Positions 8,348 to 17,999 are shown, numbered from the stretch's first letter. The stretch is 64,000 nucleotides of DNA from Agrobacterium vitis (GCF_037039395.1 NZ_CP146242.1:186001-250000); one strand, 5' to 3'. Made by a program: numbers and translations. Notes: generated by a model from the sequence alone, not told the origin.

Positions 8348-11300
8348 CTATACCAATTCAACATCCACCACGCCTGGCGCGGACCGCATGGCGGCGGCGA
8401 TTTCGGGCGTGATGCGGAAACGTTGATTGAGTTCGACCTCGATTTCGCGGCGGCCATCCTCCTTGATCACCACGAAGGAAACCAGTCCATCGCCCTTGGT
8501 ATTGAGATGGGCGGCCAGCGCCCGCAAGGGGCCGGAATCGCGCAGATAGACGCGCAGCGTCTTTTGCATCTGCAAGGATTTTTCTTCCAGAGATTGCGCC
8601 GTCTGGATACGAAGACCAATGCCTTCCGGTCGTTCTTCGGCAGCAACCGTGATCACCAGTGACTTGCCAGATTCGAGCAGGTCGCGATACTGATTCAAGC
8701 CCTCTGAAAACAGCACCGCCTCGAACTGGCCAGTGGCATCCGAGAACGTGACGATGCCCATTTTGTTTCCGGTTCGCGTCTTGCGCTCCTGCTTTGAAAT
8801 CACCGTGCCGGCCAGCCGGCCAGCCGTGGCGCCCTGGCGCACAGCGCCGGAAAAGTCAGCGAAATTCTGCACGCGCATCTTTTCCAGCAGCGGTTTATAG
8901 GTGTCGAGCGGATGGGCCGAAAGATAGAAGCCCAGAACCTGAAACTCCCTCATCAGCTTTTCAGATGGCAGCCAGGGCGTATAGGTCGGAAAGGAAATCC
9001 GCTCCGGCCCTGTGGCGCCGCCAGAGCCGAACATATCCGACTGGCCGCTGACGGCATTTTCCTGGGCGCGCTGCGCATAGCCGATGATCCGGTCCATGCC
9101 AGCCAACAGTTCGGGACGGTCGCGGCCAAAACAATCGAAGGCACCGGCAAAAATCAGGCTTTCAAACACCCGACGATTGATCTGCTTCGGGTCGATCCGC
9201 AGACAAAAATCCTCGAGATCGGCAAAGGGCGTATCGGCGCGGACCGCCACGATATGCTCGACGGCTGCATCGCCAACGCCCTTTAGGGCGGCCAGCGAAT
9301 AGTAAATCCTGTTCGGACCGGTCTGGAAGTGCCGGAACGACGTCTGCACCGAGGGCGGCACGACCTCGATACCGAGACGCCCGGCATCCTGGCGGAAATC
9401 CACCAGTTTTTCGGTATTGGCCATATCGAGGGTCATCGACGCAGCCAGAAACTCCACCGGATAATGCGCCTTCATATAGGCCGTCTGGTAGGAGACAATG
9501 GCATAGGCGGCGGCGTGGGATTTGTTGAAGCCGTAATTGGCAAACTTCGCCAATAGGTCGAAAATATTGTCGGCCTGGGGCTTTGAGACGCCATTCTTCA
9601 CCGCGCCATCGACGAAACGGGCGCGCTGCTTGTCCATTTCCTCCTTGATCTTCTTACCCATGGCGCGGCGCAGAAGATCCGCTTCACCGAGCGAATAGCC
9701 CGACAGAACCTGGGCCACCTGCATGACCTGCTCCTGATAGACGATAACCCCTTGGGTTTCCTTCAGCAGGTAATCGATGGTCGGATGGATCGATTCGATC
9801 TCCTCCTCGCCATGCTTGCGGGCATTATAGACCGGAATATTCTCCATCGGGCCAGGGCGATAAAGCGCCACCAGCGCGATAATATCCTCGATACAGTCGG
9901 GCCGCATGCCGATCAGCGCCTTGCGCATGCCGGCACTTTCCACCTGGAACACCCCGACGGTCTCACCGCGTGACAGCATTTGATAGGTTTTTTCGTCGTC
10001 CAGCGGAATGGTCGCCAGATCGATCTCGATATCGCGCAGCCGGCAGAAATCCACCGCGGTTTTCAGCACCGTCAGCGTCTTCAATCCGAGAAAGTCGAAC
10101 TTGACCAGCCCGGCCTGCTCCACCCACTTCATATTGAACTGGGTAACCGGCATATCCGAGCGCGGATCACGATACATCGGCACCAGCTTGGACAGCGGGC
10201 GGTCACCGATAACAATACCGGCAGCATGGGTGGAGGCGTGGCGATAAAGTCCCTCGATCTTCTGGGCGATATCCAGCAGACGGGCGACGACCGGTTCCTT
10301 TTCTGCCTCTTCCTGAAACTTTGGCTCTTCTTCGATGGCCTTGGACAGAGGGGTCGGATTGGCCGGATTGTTCGGCACCAGCTTGCAGATCCTGTCGACC
10401 TGCCCATAAGGCATTTCCAGCACGCGGCCAACGTCGCGCAAGGCTGCACGGGCCTGGAGCGACCCGAAGGTGATGATCTGCGCCACCTGCTCGCGCCCAT
10501 ATTTGCGCTGCACATAACGGATCACCTCTTCACGGCGATCCTGACAGAAGTCGATGTCGAAGTCGGGCATCGAGACGCGCTCAGGATTGAGAAAACGTTC
10601 GAACAGCAGGGAGAACCGCAGCGGATCGACATCGGTAATGGTCAAGGCATAAGCAACCAGCGAACCCGCACCGGAACCACGGCCGGGACCGACCGGAATA
10701 TCCTGGCTCTTGGCCCATTTGATAAAGTCGGCAACGATCAGGAAGTAACCGGGAAATTTCATCCGCTCAATGACGCCGAGTTCGAAATCCAGCCGGTCTC
10801 GATATTCCTTTTCCTCATAGCCGGGTGCCATGCCAAGCTTCGCCAGTCGGTCGTCCAATCCCTCAATGGCTTGACGGCGCAATTCCCCGGCTTCGGCGCG
10901 CTCGGCCTCTTCCGGATCGTCACTACCACCAGTGAATCGCGGCAATATAGGGTTGCGAGTATCGAGAACAAAAGAACAGCGGCTGGCAATCTCAACCGTG
11001 TTTTCAAGCGCTTCCGGCAGATCCTTAAACAAGACCTGCATTTCCTTGCGGCTTTTCAGATAATGATCCGGTGTCAGGCGAAACCGCCGGTCGTCGGATA
11101 CGATGGCATTATGGGCAACCGCCATCAGTGCGTCATGGGCATCATAATCGTCACGGCTGGGAAAGAAGGCCTCATTGGTGGCAACCAATGGAATATCGTG
11201 ATCGTAAGCGAGCGCGATCATCCGGCTTTCATGCACACGGTCATAGCCTTGGTGGCGCTGCAATTCGATATAAAGCCGATCCCCGAACAGGGATTTGAGC

Positions 11301-11836
11301 GTCTGAAGCCGCGACAGCGCCTGGGCGTGATGGCCGTCCTTCACCGACAGATCGACCGGACCGCCTGATGCACCCGTCAGCGCGATCAGGCCATCCGTGC
11401 CGATCTCTTCCAGCCAGGAGGCGGTGATATGCACAGACTGACTATTATCGCCCTGGAGATAGGCACGGCTGACCAGATCCACCAGCCGCTCGTAACCGGC
11501 CGGATCGGCGGCCAGAAGCACGATAGCGGGATATTTGGCAAGTGAGCTATTGCCCCGCTTTTCCTCATTGGCGTCTTCCATATCGATGGACAATTGGCAA
11601 CCAATGATCGGCTGCAAGCCATCGCCGAGCGCCTTCTGGGAAAACTCCAGCGCAATGAACAGGTTATTGGTATCGGTAATGGCAATGGCCGGTTGCTGGT
11701 CAGACGCAACCTTGCTTAGGATCTTCTTCAGCGGCAGCGCACCTTCCAGCAGCGAATAGGCCGAATGCACTCTCAGATGGACGAAACCTGGACCCGCCTT
11801 CACTACAGCCTGTCCGCTTGCGCCCATATCACTCAT
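8348..11836 (-). CDS. dnaE: DNA polymerase III alpha subunit
   Basis: About 1162 residues, the normal DnaE1 length. The N-terminal PHP domain begins HLRVHSAYSLLEGALPLKK. The catalytic palm has SMPDFDIDFCQDRREEV (Asp triad motif) and GPGRGSGAGSLVAYAL. Tandem helix-hairpin-helix and an OB-fold (GTVISKQERKTRTGNKMG) lie near the C-terminus. It is the replicative polymerase. The ATG at 11845 has AGG touching it; the ATG at 11836 has AGGA 8-9 bases upstream and is preferred. Confidence 0.96.
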   Translation of the reverse strand: MSDMGASGQAVVKAGPGFVHLRVHSAYSLLEGALPLKKILSKVASDQQPAIAITDTNNLFIALEFSQKALGDGLQPIIGCQLSIDMEDANEEKRGNSSLAKYPAIVLLAADPAGYERLVDLVSRAYLQGDNSQSVHITASWLEEIGTDGLIALTGASGGPVDLSVKDGHHAQALSRLQTLKSLFGDRLYIELQRHQGYDRVHESRMIALAYDHDIPLVATNEAFFPSRDDYDAHDALMAVAHNAIVSDDRRFRLTPDHYLKSRKEMQVLFKDLPEALENTVEIASRCSFVLDTRNPILPRFTGGSDDPEEAERAEAGELRRQAIEGLDDRLAKLGMAPGYEEKEYRDRLDFELGVIERMKFPGYFLIVADFIKWAKSQDIPVGPGRGSGAGSLVAYALTITDVDPLRFSLLFERFLNPERVSMPDFDIDFCQDRREEVIRYVQRKYGREQVAQIITFGSLQARAALRDVGRVLEMPYGQVDRICKLVPNNPANPTPLSKAIEEEPKFQEEAEKEPVVARLLDIAQKIEGLYRHASTHAAGIVIGDRPLSKLVPMYRDPRSDMPVTQFNMKWVEQAGLVKFDFLGLKTLTVLKTAVDFCRLRDIEIDLATIPLDDEKTYQMLSRGETVGVFQVESAGMRKALIGMRPDCIEDIIALVALYRPGPMENIPVYNARKHGEEEIESIHPTIDYLLKETQGVIVYQEQVMQVAQVLSGYSLGEADLLRRAMGKKIKEEMDKQRARFVDGAVKNGVSKPQADNIFDLLAKFANYGFNKSHAAAYAIVSYQTAYMKAHYPVEFLAASMTLDMANTEKLVDFRQDAGRLGIEVVPPSVQTSFRHFQTGPNRIYYSLAALKGVGDAAVEHIVAVRADTPFADLEDFCLRIDPKQINRRVFESLIFAGAFDCFGRDRPELLAGMDRIIGYAQRAQENAVSGQSDMFGSGGATGPERISFPTYTPWLPSEKLMREFQVLGFYLSAHPLDTYKPLLEKMRVQNFADFSGAVRQGATAGRLAGTVISKQERKTRTGNKMGIVTFSDATGQFEAVLFSEGLNQYRDLLESGKSLVITVAAEERPEGIGLRIQTAQSLEEKSLQMQKTLRVYLRDSGPLRALAAHLNTKGDGLVSFVVIKEDGRREIEVELNQRFRITPEIAAAMRSAPGVVDVELV

Positions 11837-11924
11837 TGCATCCATCCTGCTTGCTTGTCGCCGCTACACACTGAAGACCGCCGCCATAAAACTTCTCGTT
11901 AAACCGAAATCGGCCCAAGGAAAA

Positions 11925-11990
11925 AGCAATGCAGCAGATGAAAGTGTTACCGCGTCCGATGTGCATTTAACAAAACGCACGGCGCTGTAT
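11925..11990. repeat. Short palindromic intergenic repeat, copy 2
   Basis: gtgcatttaacaaaacgcac (11961-11980) followed by GGCGCTGTA matches the 6914 palindrome with three differences, and shares the same downstream flank. It lies in the dnaE upstream region, preceded by AAAGTGTTACCGCGTCC, a sequence I associate with small rhizobial intergenic repeats. Confidence 0.6.
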
Positions 11991-12124
11991 GGAGGTTATT
12001 GTCCTAGGTTTGGCCCGCCATGTCCAGAAGGCATGCAGCCTCACTGCCACCTATCCCCTTAAAGCGACGTGTGCCTTTGGCAGGCCCATCCAGGTCAGAT
12101 CGCGCCAGGACGATGCCCGGCATT

Positions 12125-12211
12125 TCAAAACGCCATCGCCAGAACAGACAAGCTGGCAATAAAAACAGCCAGCGATGCGAATGCGGCGATGTCATGCAGA
12201 ATGTCACTCAT
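12125..12211 (-). CDS. Putative 28-residue membrane small protein
   Basis: The reading frame MSDILHDIAAFASLAVFIAS plus 8 more residues ends in TGA. It has a good ribosome binding site (CAGGAG, 6 bases before the ATG). From about residue 9 it is almost wholly hydrophobic (AAFASLAVFIASLSVLAMAF), a single transmembrane helix. It lies between lolD and dnaE in an otherwise empty stretch. I do not recognise a family. Small single-helix proteins often modulate larger membrane complexes, but that is only an analogy. Confidence 0.5.
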   Translation of the reverse strand: MSDILHDIAAFASLAVFIASLSVLAMAF

Positions 12212-12339
12212 AGCTCACTCCTGTCTGGTTATGTATTCACTTTGTTCTCCTTTTGTTTGTTCGTCAACAGAAATTTTTCCAATCATTTGTCTGCCGAAAT
12301 CGGCTTCCCTTTTCTCTGACAAACTCTATGCGCCATACG

Positions 12340-12372
12340 AAAAGCCCGCCGATCAGGTGATCGACGGGCTTT
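12340..12372 (-). terminator. Rho-independent terminator of lolD
   Basis: On the minus strand AAAGCCCGTCGATCA ... TGATCGGCGGGCTTTT forms a long near-perfect hairpin 43 bases after the lolD stop. The T run is short (four). Confidence 0.8.
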
Positions 12373-12414
12373 GATATCTCTGATGTAAAAACTTCTTTCC
12401 AGACCCGTGGGCAA

Positions 12415-13104
12415 TTACAAATCGAAATCGACGATTCTGCCGTCCTGAAGCGTGACGCAGCGGTCCATCCGCCGGGCGAGTTCATGATTATGGGTCGCGA
12501 TCAACGCCGCAAGGCCAGACTGGCGCACCAGCGCTTCCAACGCGGAAAATACGTAAGCCGCAGTTTCCGGATCGAGATTGCCGGTCGGCTCGTCCGCCAA
12601 CAACAACAGCGGCGCATTGGCGACAGCACGGGCAATGGCCACGCGCTGCTGTTCGCCGCCGGAAAGCTCGGCGGGACGGTGATCACCGCGATGGCCGATG
12701 CGCATGTAATCAAGCAGAGCCTTGGCGCGCTTGCTGGCTTCCGGAATGCTCAGGCCCGCGATCATCTGCGGCATCATGATGTTTTCAAGCGCCGAGAACT
12801 CCGGCAACAGGTGATGGAACTGATAGACGAAGCCAATGCTGGTGCGGCGCATGGCCGTGCGGCCTTCCTCGGACAATTCATTGCAACGGGTGCCGCCAAT
12901 CAGCACGTCGCCTTCCGTCGGATGTTCCAGCAGCCCGGCAATATGCAGCAGGGTGGACTTGCCCGTGCCCGACGGAGCAACGAGAGCGACGGTTTCGCCT
13001 TCGTATAATTTTAGCCCGGCGCCTTTCAGAATGGAAAGCTTGGTTTCGCCCTCCCCATAGGTGCGCGAGACCTCCGAAATTTCAAGAACAGGGTTGTTCG
13101 CCAT
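12415..13104 (-). CDS. lolD: Lipoprotein-releasing ABC transporter ATPase LolD
   Basis: 229 residues. Walker [10 protein letters not shown], signature [14 protein letters not shown] and Walker [14 protein letters not shown] are all present. The overall length and [15 protein letters not shown] segment are typical of LolD. It powers extraction of mature lipoproteins from the inner membrane to the periplasmic carrier LolA. The start at 13104 ([19 protein letters not shown]) lies 15 bases after the lolC stop, so the pair is an operon. The upstream in-frame extension to 13167 overlaps lolC and is rejected. Confidence 0.94.
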   Translation of the reverse strand: MANNPVLEISEVSRTYGEGETKLSILKGAGLKLYEGETVALVAPSGTGKSTLLHIAGLLEHPTEGDVLIGGTRCNELSEEGRTAMRRTSIGFVYQFHHLLPEFSALENIMMPQMIAGLSIPEASKRAKALLDYMRIGHRGDHRPAELSGGEQQRVAIARAVANAPLLLLADEPTGNLDPETAAYVFSALEALVRQSGLAALIATHNHELARRMDRCVTLQDGRIVDFDL

Positions 13105-13118
13105 GGATCCGCTGTTCC

Positions 13119-14426
13119 TTATTCGTAACGCAGGGCTTGCACGGGGTCGAGCCGGGCTGCCCGCCATGCCGGAAAGATGGTGGCGATAAAGGACAAGGTC
13201 AGCGACATGATAATCACCGAAACCGTTTCACCAAAGCTCATATCCGCCGGCAATTTGCTGAGGAAATAGAGTTGCGGATCAAACAACACGGTACCGGAGA
13301 CCCAGGAGAAGAAATTCCGGATCGATTCGATGTTCAGACAGACCAGCACGCCCAGTCCGACGCCGGCGAAGGTGCCAGCGATGCCGATGGCCGCACCTGT
13401 CATGAAGAAGATCCGAAGGATCGAGCTTGAACTGGCGCCCATGGTCTTCAGAATGGCGATATCGCTGCTCTTGTCCTTCACCAGCATGATCAGGCCGGAG
13501 ATGATGTTCAGCGCCGCGACAATGACGATCAATGTCAGGATCATGAACATCACATTGCGCTCCACCTGCAAGGCGGAGAAGAAGGTCTGGTTGCGCTGGC
13601 GCCAATCGCTGATGAACACCTGCCGGCCCGCGGCCGCCTCGACCTTGGGGCGCAGCTCATCGATGTCGTCAGGATTGGTGACGAACAATTCGATGGATTG
13701 CACCACGCCTTCCGCGTTGAAATAGAGCTGCGATTCTTCAAGCGGCATATAGATGATCGAAGAATCATATTCCGACATGCCGATCTCGAACGTGCCGGAA
13801 ATCTTGTAGGATTTGACCCGCGGGTTGACACCCATCGGGGTCACGTCCCCCTCTGGCGAGACCAGGGTAATGGAATCGCCCGCCTGCAAGCCGAGATCGT
13901 TGGCCATGCGCGAACCGATCAGCACGCCCTGGCCGGATGTGAAACCAACCATGTCGCCAGTCTTGATATTTGCCGCCACTTCCTTGAGCTTCAACAGGTC
14001 GTCCGGACGGATGCCGCGCACCAGCGCACCGGTGCCAGCACCGCCCTTGCCGGAAGCCAGCGTCTGGCCTTCGACCAGCGGCAGCGCCATAGTGACACCG
14101 GGCACGGCGGAGAATTTCTTGGCAAGATCGGCAAAGTCGGTGAAGGGACTATCGACCGGCTGAACGATCATATGCCCGTTTATGCCGAGGATGCGAGAAA
14201 TCAACTCGGTCCGAAAACCGTTCATGACAGCCATGACGATGATCAGGGTCGCAACCCCCAGCATGATGCCGACGAAGGAGAAGCCGGCAATAACCGAAAT
14301 TACCGCCTCCTTGCGCCGGGCGCGCAGGTAGCGCCAGGCCACCATGCGCTCGAATGCGGAAAACGGCTTTGCGGATGACGGCACTGCGGTATCGCCTGCC
14401 GCAGAGCTTCCGGTTTCACTGCTCAA
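13119..14426 (-). CDS. lolC: Lipoprotein-releasing ABC transporter permease, LolC/E family
   Basis: About 435 residues. An N-terminal transmembrane helix ([19 protein letters not shown]) is followed by a large periplasmic MacB-like domain (about residues 60-260) and three C-terminal helices, the LolC/E topology. Alphaproteobacteria usually carry one LolC/E-type (LolF-like) subunit that works as a homodimer with LolD. I place the start at the TTG 14426 because AGGAGG lies 5 bases upstream; the longer frame overlaps proS. Confidence 0.9.
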   Translation of the reverse strand: MSSETGSSAAGDTAVPSSAKPFSAFERMVAWRYLRARRKEAVISVIAGFSFVGIMLGVATLIIVMAVMNGFRTELISRILGINGHMIVQPVDSPFTDFADLAKKFSAVPGVTMALPLVEGQTLASGKGGAGTGALVRGIRPDDLLKLKEVAANIKTGDMVGFTSGQGVLIGSRMANDLGLQAGDSITLVSPEGDVTPMGVNPRVKSYKISGTFEIGMSEYDSSIIYMPLEESQLYFNAEGVVQSIELFVTNPDDIDELRPKVEAAAGRQVFISDWRQRNQTFFSALQVERNVMFMILTLIVIVAALNIISGLIMLVKDKSSDIAILKTMGASSSSILRIFFMTGAAIGIAGTFAGVGLGVLVCLNIESIRNFFSWVSGTVLFDPQLYFLSKLPADMSFGETVSVIIMSLTLSFIATIFPAWRAARLDPVQALRYE

Positions 14427-14445
14427 TCTTGCCTCCTGGCGTCGC

Positions 14446-15768
14446 TCAACCGGCAAGACGGTTGATGGCGGCCTCGATGGTCATGGTTTCACGCTCGCCG
14501 GTTTTACGGTTCTTCAGCTCAACTTCGCCATTGGCGACCGACCTCGGACCGACGATCACCTGGTAGGGAACGCCGATCAGATCCGCGAGTGCGAATTTCG
14601 CACCGGCGCGATCATCGGTATCGTCGAGAAGAACATCCTTGCCGGCCTTGGTCAGCGCCCCGTACACGGTGTCGCATGCGCCATCGCAACCGGCATCCCC
14701 AGCCTTCATGTTGATGATGATAGCATCGAACGGCGCGACGGAAGCCGGCCAGATAATGCCATTTTCATCATGGGAAGCTTCGATAATGGCCGGAACAAGG
14801 CGGGTCGGCCCTATACCGTAGGATCCCATGTGGACAAGATGTTCCTTACCGTCAGGTCCCTGCACCTTGGCGCCCATCGGCTCGGAATATTTGGTGCCGA
14901 AATAGAAGATATGACCGACCTCGATACCACGGGCGGAAATCTTCGCGTCATCCGGCATGGCACCGTAAGCTGCCTCATCATGCATTTCAGAGGTGGCGGC
15001 ATAGTGCGATGTCCAGTCGTCGAAAATCGCCTGAAGGCCAGCAACATCATCGAAATCGGTATCGGCAGCCGGAATGGCTCGATCCAGGAAGCTCTTGTGG
15101 CAGAACACTTCCGATTCACCGGTATCGGCGAGAATGATGAATTCATGGCTGTGATTGCCGCCGATCGGGCCGGTATCGGCGCGCATCGGAATGGCCCGCA
15201 GACCAAGCCGGTCGAACGTCCGAAGATAGGCGGCAAACATCTTGTTATAGGAGTGAATGGCGGCTTCCTTCGTCAAATCGAAGGAATAGGCGTCTTTCAT
15301 CAGAAATTCGCGCGACCGCATCGTGCCGAAGCGCGGCCTGATCTCATCACGGAATTTCAATTGTATGTGATAGAGGTTCAGCGGCAGGCTCTTGTAGGAC
15401 TTCACATAGGACCGGAAGATGTCCGTGACCATTTCCTCATTGGTGGGACCGTACAGCATGGGCCGGTCCTGCCGATCCTTGATCCGCAGCATTTCCTTGC
15501 CATAGTCGTCGTAGCGACCGCTTTCCTGCCAAAGCTCAGCCGATTGCAGCGTCGGCATCAGCAATTCAACCGCCCCTGCCCGGTTCTGCTCCGCACGAAT
15601 GATCGCATTGACCTTGTCCAGCACGCGCTTACCCAGCGGCAGCCAGGAATAGATGCCCTGCGACTGCTGCCGGATCATGCCGGTGCGCAGCATCAGCCGG
15701 TGAGAAACGATTTCCGCTTCCTTGGGATTTTCCTTCAGGATGGGCAAAAAATAACGGGAGAGACGCAT
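14446..15768 (-). CDS. proS: Proline--tRNA ligase
   Basis: 440 residues starting [20 protein letters not shown], the compact alphaproteobacterial ProRS that lacks the inserted editing domain. Class II motifs are visible: motif 2 ([22 protein letters not shown]) and motif 3 ([15 protein letters not shown]). The C-terminal anticodon-binding domain is present. It charges tRNA-Pro. lolC follows about 20 bases downstream. An upstream in-frame extension (to 15798) lacks the family N-terminus. Confidence 0.95.
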   Translation of the reverse strand: MRLSRYFLPILKENPKEAEIVSHRLMLRTGMIRQQSQGIYSWLPLGKRVLDKVNAIIRAEQNRAGAVELLMPTLQSAELWQESGRYDDYGKEMLRIKDRQDRPMLYGPTNEEMVTDIFRSYVKSYKSLPLNLYHIQLKFRDEIRPRFGTMRSREFLMKDAYSFDLTKEAAIHSYNKMFAAYLRTFDRLGLRAIPMRADTGPIGGNHSHEFIILADTGESEVFCHKSFLDRAIPAADTDFDDVAGLQAIFDDWTSHYAATSEMHDEAAYGAMPDDAKISARGIEVGHIFYFGTKYSEPMGAKVQGPDGKEHLVHMGSYGIGPTRLVPAIIEASHDENGIIWPASVAPFDAIIINMKAGDAGCDGACDTVYGALTKAGKDVLLDDTDDRAGAKFALADLIGVPYQVIVGPRSVANGEVELKNRKTGERETMTIEAAINRLAG

Positions 15769-16215
15769 ACCGACTTCCATTGGTGAGGCGAGCCGCATTT
15801 CGTGCGGAATCAGCCATATATCTGGTTTTTCTTGAAGCCTTCTAACCGTTTCGCACGCGGAAGAAAACCCGCCCCGTCCTTTTGTTCACGGCGGCGAAGG
15901 ATAACATGGTCCGTGACCAAATCTGCCTCATGCAGAGACATCTTGAAGATAGGCGCGTTCTGGCTGGTTCATGACTGGACACCGGGCAAAAGAACCGAGA
16001 CCCACCTCTAAAATCGGGGCAAATCACTCACGCCTGAGCATTCGCTCATGGTCCAACCATGTCAAAATATTGACAAATCAGCAAAAATTTCCAGCTCAAT
16101 TTCTTTTTTTAGAAAGCTGTAACAAAAATGCAAAAAGTTGATGACAAGTCTGCCTTGTTGAGCTAGTTTACGCTCACAAAACAGGCAGAAAGCTTAAATT
16201 TCTGCCGATTTCGCG
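15769..16215. other. Intergenic region upstream of proS
   Basis: No gene is seen. It must contain the proS promoter. The 16060-16200 part is AT-rich, with two inverted TTTTTTAG/AAAGCTGT-like stretches but no clear structure. The candidate sRNA transcribed away from proS begins at its right edge. Confidence 0.5.
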
Positions 16216-16325
16216 GTTAAAGTCTTGGGAGGATCAGATCTTAGGCGCGGTCATTCGCAGCCCCTTAATTGGTGAAAGGTCACGCGACATTTCAATAACA
16301 AGGTCTTCGGGCCTTGTTTTTTTTT
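16216..16325 (+). ncRNA. Candidate trans-acting sRNA (suhB/mmgR-like)
   Basis: A sequence with CTTGGGAGGATCAG near its 5' end, internal complementary segments, and a strong intrinsic terminator (AACAAGGTCTTCGGGCCTTG followed by ten T, 16297-16325) stands between divergent genes with no open reading frame. The GGGAGGA 5' motif and the size (about 100 nt) resemble the suhB/mmgR (alpha-r8) RNA family of Rhizobiales as I remember it. Family assignment was not tested. The terminator is certain; the RNA's 5' end is not. Confidence 0.5.
16297..16325 (+). terminator. Strong Rho-independent terminator
   Basis: AACAAGGTC-TTCG-GGCCTTGTT with a very stable UUCG tetraloop, then a T run to 16325. No protein gene ends near it on this strand, which points to a non-coding transcript. 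Confidence 0.85.
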
Positions 16326-16361
16326 GCCCTTATGGTGTGTCCGCTTACAGGACACACCCAT

Positions 16362-16410
16362 GCTTAGCGAATATCGGGCTTAGCGAATATCGAGACTCAG
16401 CGAATATCGG
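16362..16410. repeat. Three tandem copies of a 16-base repeat
   Basis: GCTTAGCGAATATCGG, GCTTAGCGAATATCGA and GACTCAGCGAATATCGG follow one another. The third copy contains the stop codon and last residues (PDIR) of the DUF1467 gene, so the duplication grew from the gene's 3' end. A perfect 9-base hairpin (GGTGTGTCC/GGACACACC, 16334-16358) lies alongside. Confidence 0.8.
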
Positions 16411-16666
16411 GCATGACGTGCGGCAGATCGGAAAAACTGAAACCGAAATAGCCGGACACAAAATTCCAGCCAAAAAAGATGACGGCGGCAACAATCGTCG
16501 TGGTGCCCATCACCCGCCAGAAGCGGAAGCCTGCTGGGGCGCTGGCCACAGTGCCAGGAACGATGTCGCTTTCTTCGTCCTGCGTCCGCACTCCAAAGGG
16601 CAGGACAGCAAACAGCGTGACCCACCAGAGAATGAAATAAATCGCTCCACCGGTAACCCAGGACAT
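16397..16666 (-). CDS. DUF1467 family membrane protein
   Basis: 89 residues from MSWVTGGAIYFILWWVTLFA. Two transmembrane helices flank a short loop with RTQDEESDIVPGT, the DUF1467 pattern common in Rhizobiales between mce and proS. Function is unknown. The start at 16666 is chosen because MSWVTG is the usual beginning; the longer frame (to 16705) has no advantage. The stop codon is inside the tandem repeat at 16362-16410. Confidence 0.85.
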   Translation of the reverse strand: MSWVTGGAIYFILWWVTLFAVLPFGVRTQDEESDIVPGTVASAPAGFRFWRVMGTTTIVAAVIFFGWNFVSGYFGFSFSDLPHVMPDIR

Positions 16667-16714
16667 CACTCTTCCTCCCCGAAATGCACCCGAACGCAGT
16701 AACAAGCGTGCAAT

Positions 16715-16762
16715 CTACAGCATCAGGCCAAAAAGTGGAAACCGGTTCTGGGGAAAACCCGA
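16715..16762. repeat. Rhizobial intergenic mosaic-type repeat fragment
   Basis: CAAAAAGTGGAAACCGGTT followed by CTGGGGAAAACC resembles in inverted sense the elements at 56738-56798 and 60264-60324, which share the AAAAGTGG-RAACCGG core. It is probably one member of a dispersed short-repeat family. Confidence 0.5.
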
Positions 16763-16820
16763 GCCTATCGGCAGCACCTTCACACCGTGATTCTACAATC
16801 CGGCAGCTTTGGCAAACCAA

Positions 16821-17414
16821 TCAAAGTGGATTGCGAAGCAGGCCTTCAGCCATGGCGCGGAAAGCCTCGACCGCCTTTGGCAAGACATTTTCCGGATCGT
16901 CGCTGGCCGCAATCCAAAGTGCCGCATCAAGGGCCGCCCCGCTCAGAAGCCGTGCGGCGGCTTCCGCATCAACAGGCTTTAGGACTTCCTGAGCAATAAG
17001 GCTCTCCAAGGCCCGCCGGGTTATCTGAAGACAAGTGTTCTGGCTTGGCCATTTAGAGGGGTCACCCAACACTGCGGGGCCGTCAAGCAACACGATACGC
17101 TGCACCTCCGGCTCCATTGCCATTTCGATATAGGCCACGCCCTCAGCCAGCAGGCGCTGCCAGTCCGTCGCGGCATGAGAACCGATTTGCTGGGCGCGCG
17201 CGGCCATTTCCGAATCGATCTGGTCGACAACCGCCGCCAGCAGACCACGCTTGTCGCCAAAGTTATGATACAGCGCACCGCGCGTCAGCCCCGCGTCGGC
17301 GGTCAACTCGTCCATGGACGCAGCCGAATATCCCTTTTCAGCAAAGGCTTTTCGACCAGCCGCAATCAATTTGACGCGGTTTTCCTCCATGGTTTCTCGT
17401 CTGGACTTTGCCAT
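16821..17414 (-). CDS. TetR/AcrR family transcriptional regulator
   Basis: 197 residues. The N-terminal helix-turn-helix has SMDELTADAGLTRGALYHNFGDKRGLL, a very typical TetR recognition helix; the variable ligand domain follows. Divergent from a RidA-family gene, with palindromes in the shared promoter region, so it likely represses itself and that gene. The ligand is unknown. Confidence 0.92.
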   Translation of the reverse strand: MAKSRRETMEENRVKLIAAGRKAFAEKGYSAASMDELTADAGLTRGALYHNFGDKRGLLAAVVDQIDSEMAARAQQIGSHAATDWQRLLAEGVAYIEMAMEPEVQRIVLLDGPAVLGDPSKWPSQNTCLQITRRALESLIAQEVLKPVDAEAAARLLSGAALDAALWIAASDDPENVLPKAVEAFRAMAEGLLRNPL

Positions 17415-17428
17415 TCAGACCTCACTTA

Positions 17429-17495
17429 ATATACGAGATGTATGTGAATTTGACATACGGCTCGCATATGGTTACTTTATATACGAGTCGTATAT
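17429..17495. promoter_or_regulatory. TetR operator cluster between tetR and ridA
   Basis: Three related sites are present: ATATACGAGTCGTATAT (17479-17495, perfect around a central G), ATATACGAGATGTATGT (17429-17445) and a weaker CATACGGCTCGCATATG (17454-17470). The spacing between site centres is about 25 bases. Such repeated palindromes between divergent genes are the normal TetR operator layout. Confidence 0.75.
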
Positions 17496-17570
17496 GAAAT
17501 ACCGGCTGCATTTTGAAATGTCATGCGGACCCACTCGCATTGTCATCCGCTCCCCAAAAAAGAGAGAAAA

Positions 17571-17969
17571 ATGGCTGAACACGAAGCAATCTTTCCTGCC
17601 AACCGACATGCTCTTTACGAAAAACACGGATATTCCGCCGCTATCCGCTCCGGCGACCTGTTGTTTGTCTCAGGTCAGGTCGGCAGCCGTGACGATGGAA
17701 CGCCTGAACCCGATTTCAAGCGTCAAGTCCAACTGGCTTTTGAAAATCTCAAGGCCGTCTTGGGTACAGCGGGGTGCGGCGTAGAGGATATCGTTGATGT
17801 AACGACGTTTCACACAGATCCCGAACACCAGTTTCCAATCATAATGCCTGTCAAGCAGGAGATCTTTCACAGCGCACCCTATCCGAACTGGACGGCTGTT
17901 GGGGTCACCTGGCTTGCCGGTTTCGATTTTGAAATAAAGGTCATTGCCCGTATTCCAAAAATTCATTGA
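17571..17969 (+). CDS. RidA/YjgF/Rid family protein
   Basis: 132 residues from MAEHEAIFPANRHALYEKHG. It has SGDLLFVSGQVG near the N-terminus and HTDPEHQFPIIMPVK / PNWTAVGVTWLA, the Rid-family fold. RidA hydrolyses reactive enamine/imine intermediates; other subgroups have different or unknown substrates, so the reaction is not certain. It starts after AGAGAGAAAA. Divergent from the TetR gene and probably controlled by it. Confidence 0.85.
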   Translation: MAEHEAIFPANRHALYEKHGYSAAIRSGDLLFVSGQVGSRDDGTPEPDFKRQVQLAFENLKAVLGTAGCGVEDIVDVTTFHTDPEHQFPIIMPVKQEIFHSAPYPNWTAVGVTWLAGFDFEIKVIARIPKIH

Positions 17970-17999
17970 AACCGAACAGTCAAAGGGATCAGGGATGAG

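Noticed and set aside
9980..11368. A 462-codon plus-strand frame
   Set aside because: It is antisense to dnaE and shows the typical low-complexity of shadow frames.
12235..12265. Possible LexA box upstream of the small protein gene
   Set aside because: The GTTC elements are 11 bases apart, not 7, so it does not match the alphaproteobacterial consensus.
14344..15786. A 480-codon plus-strand frame
   Set aside because: It is antisense to proS and has no family motif.
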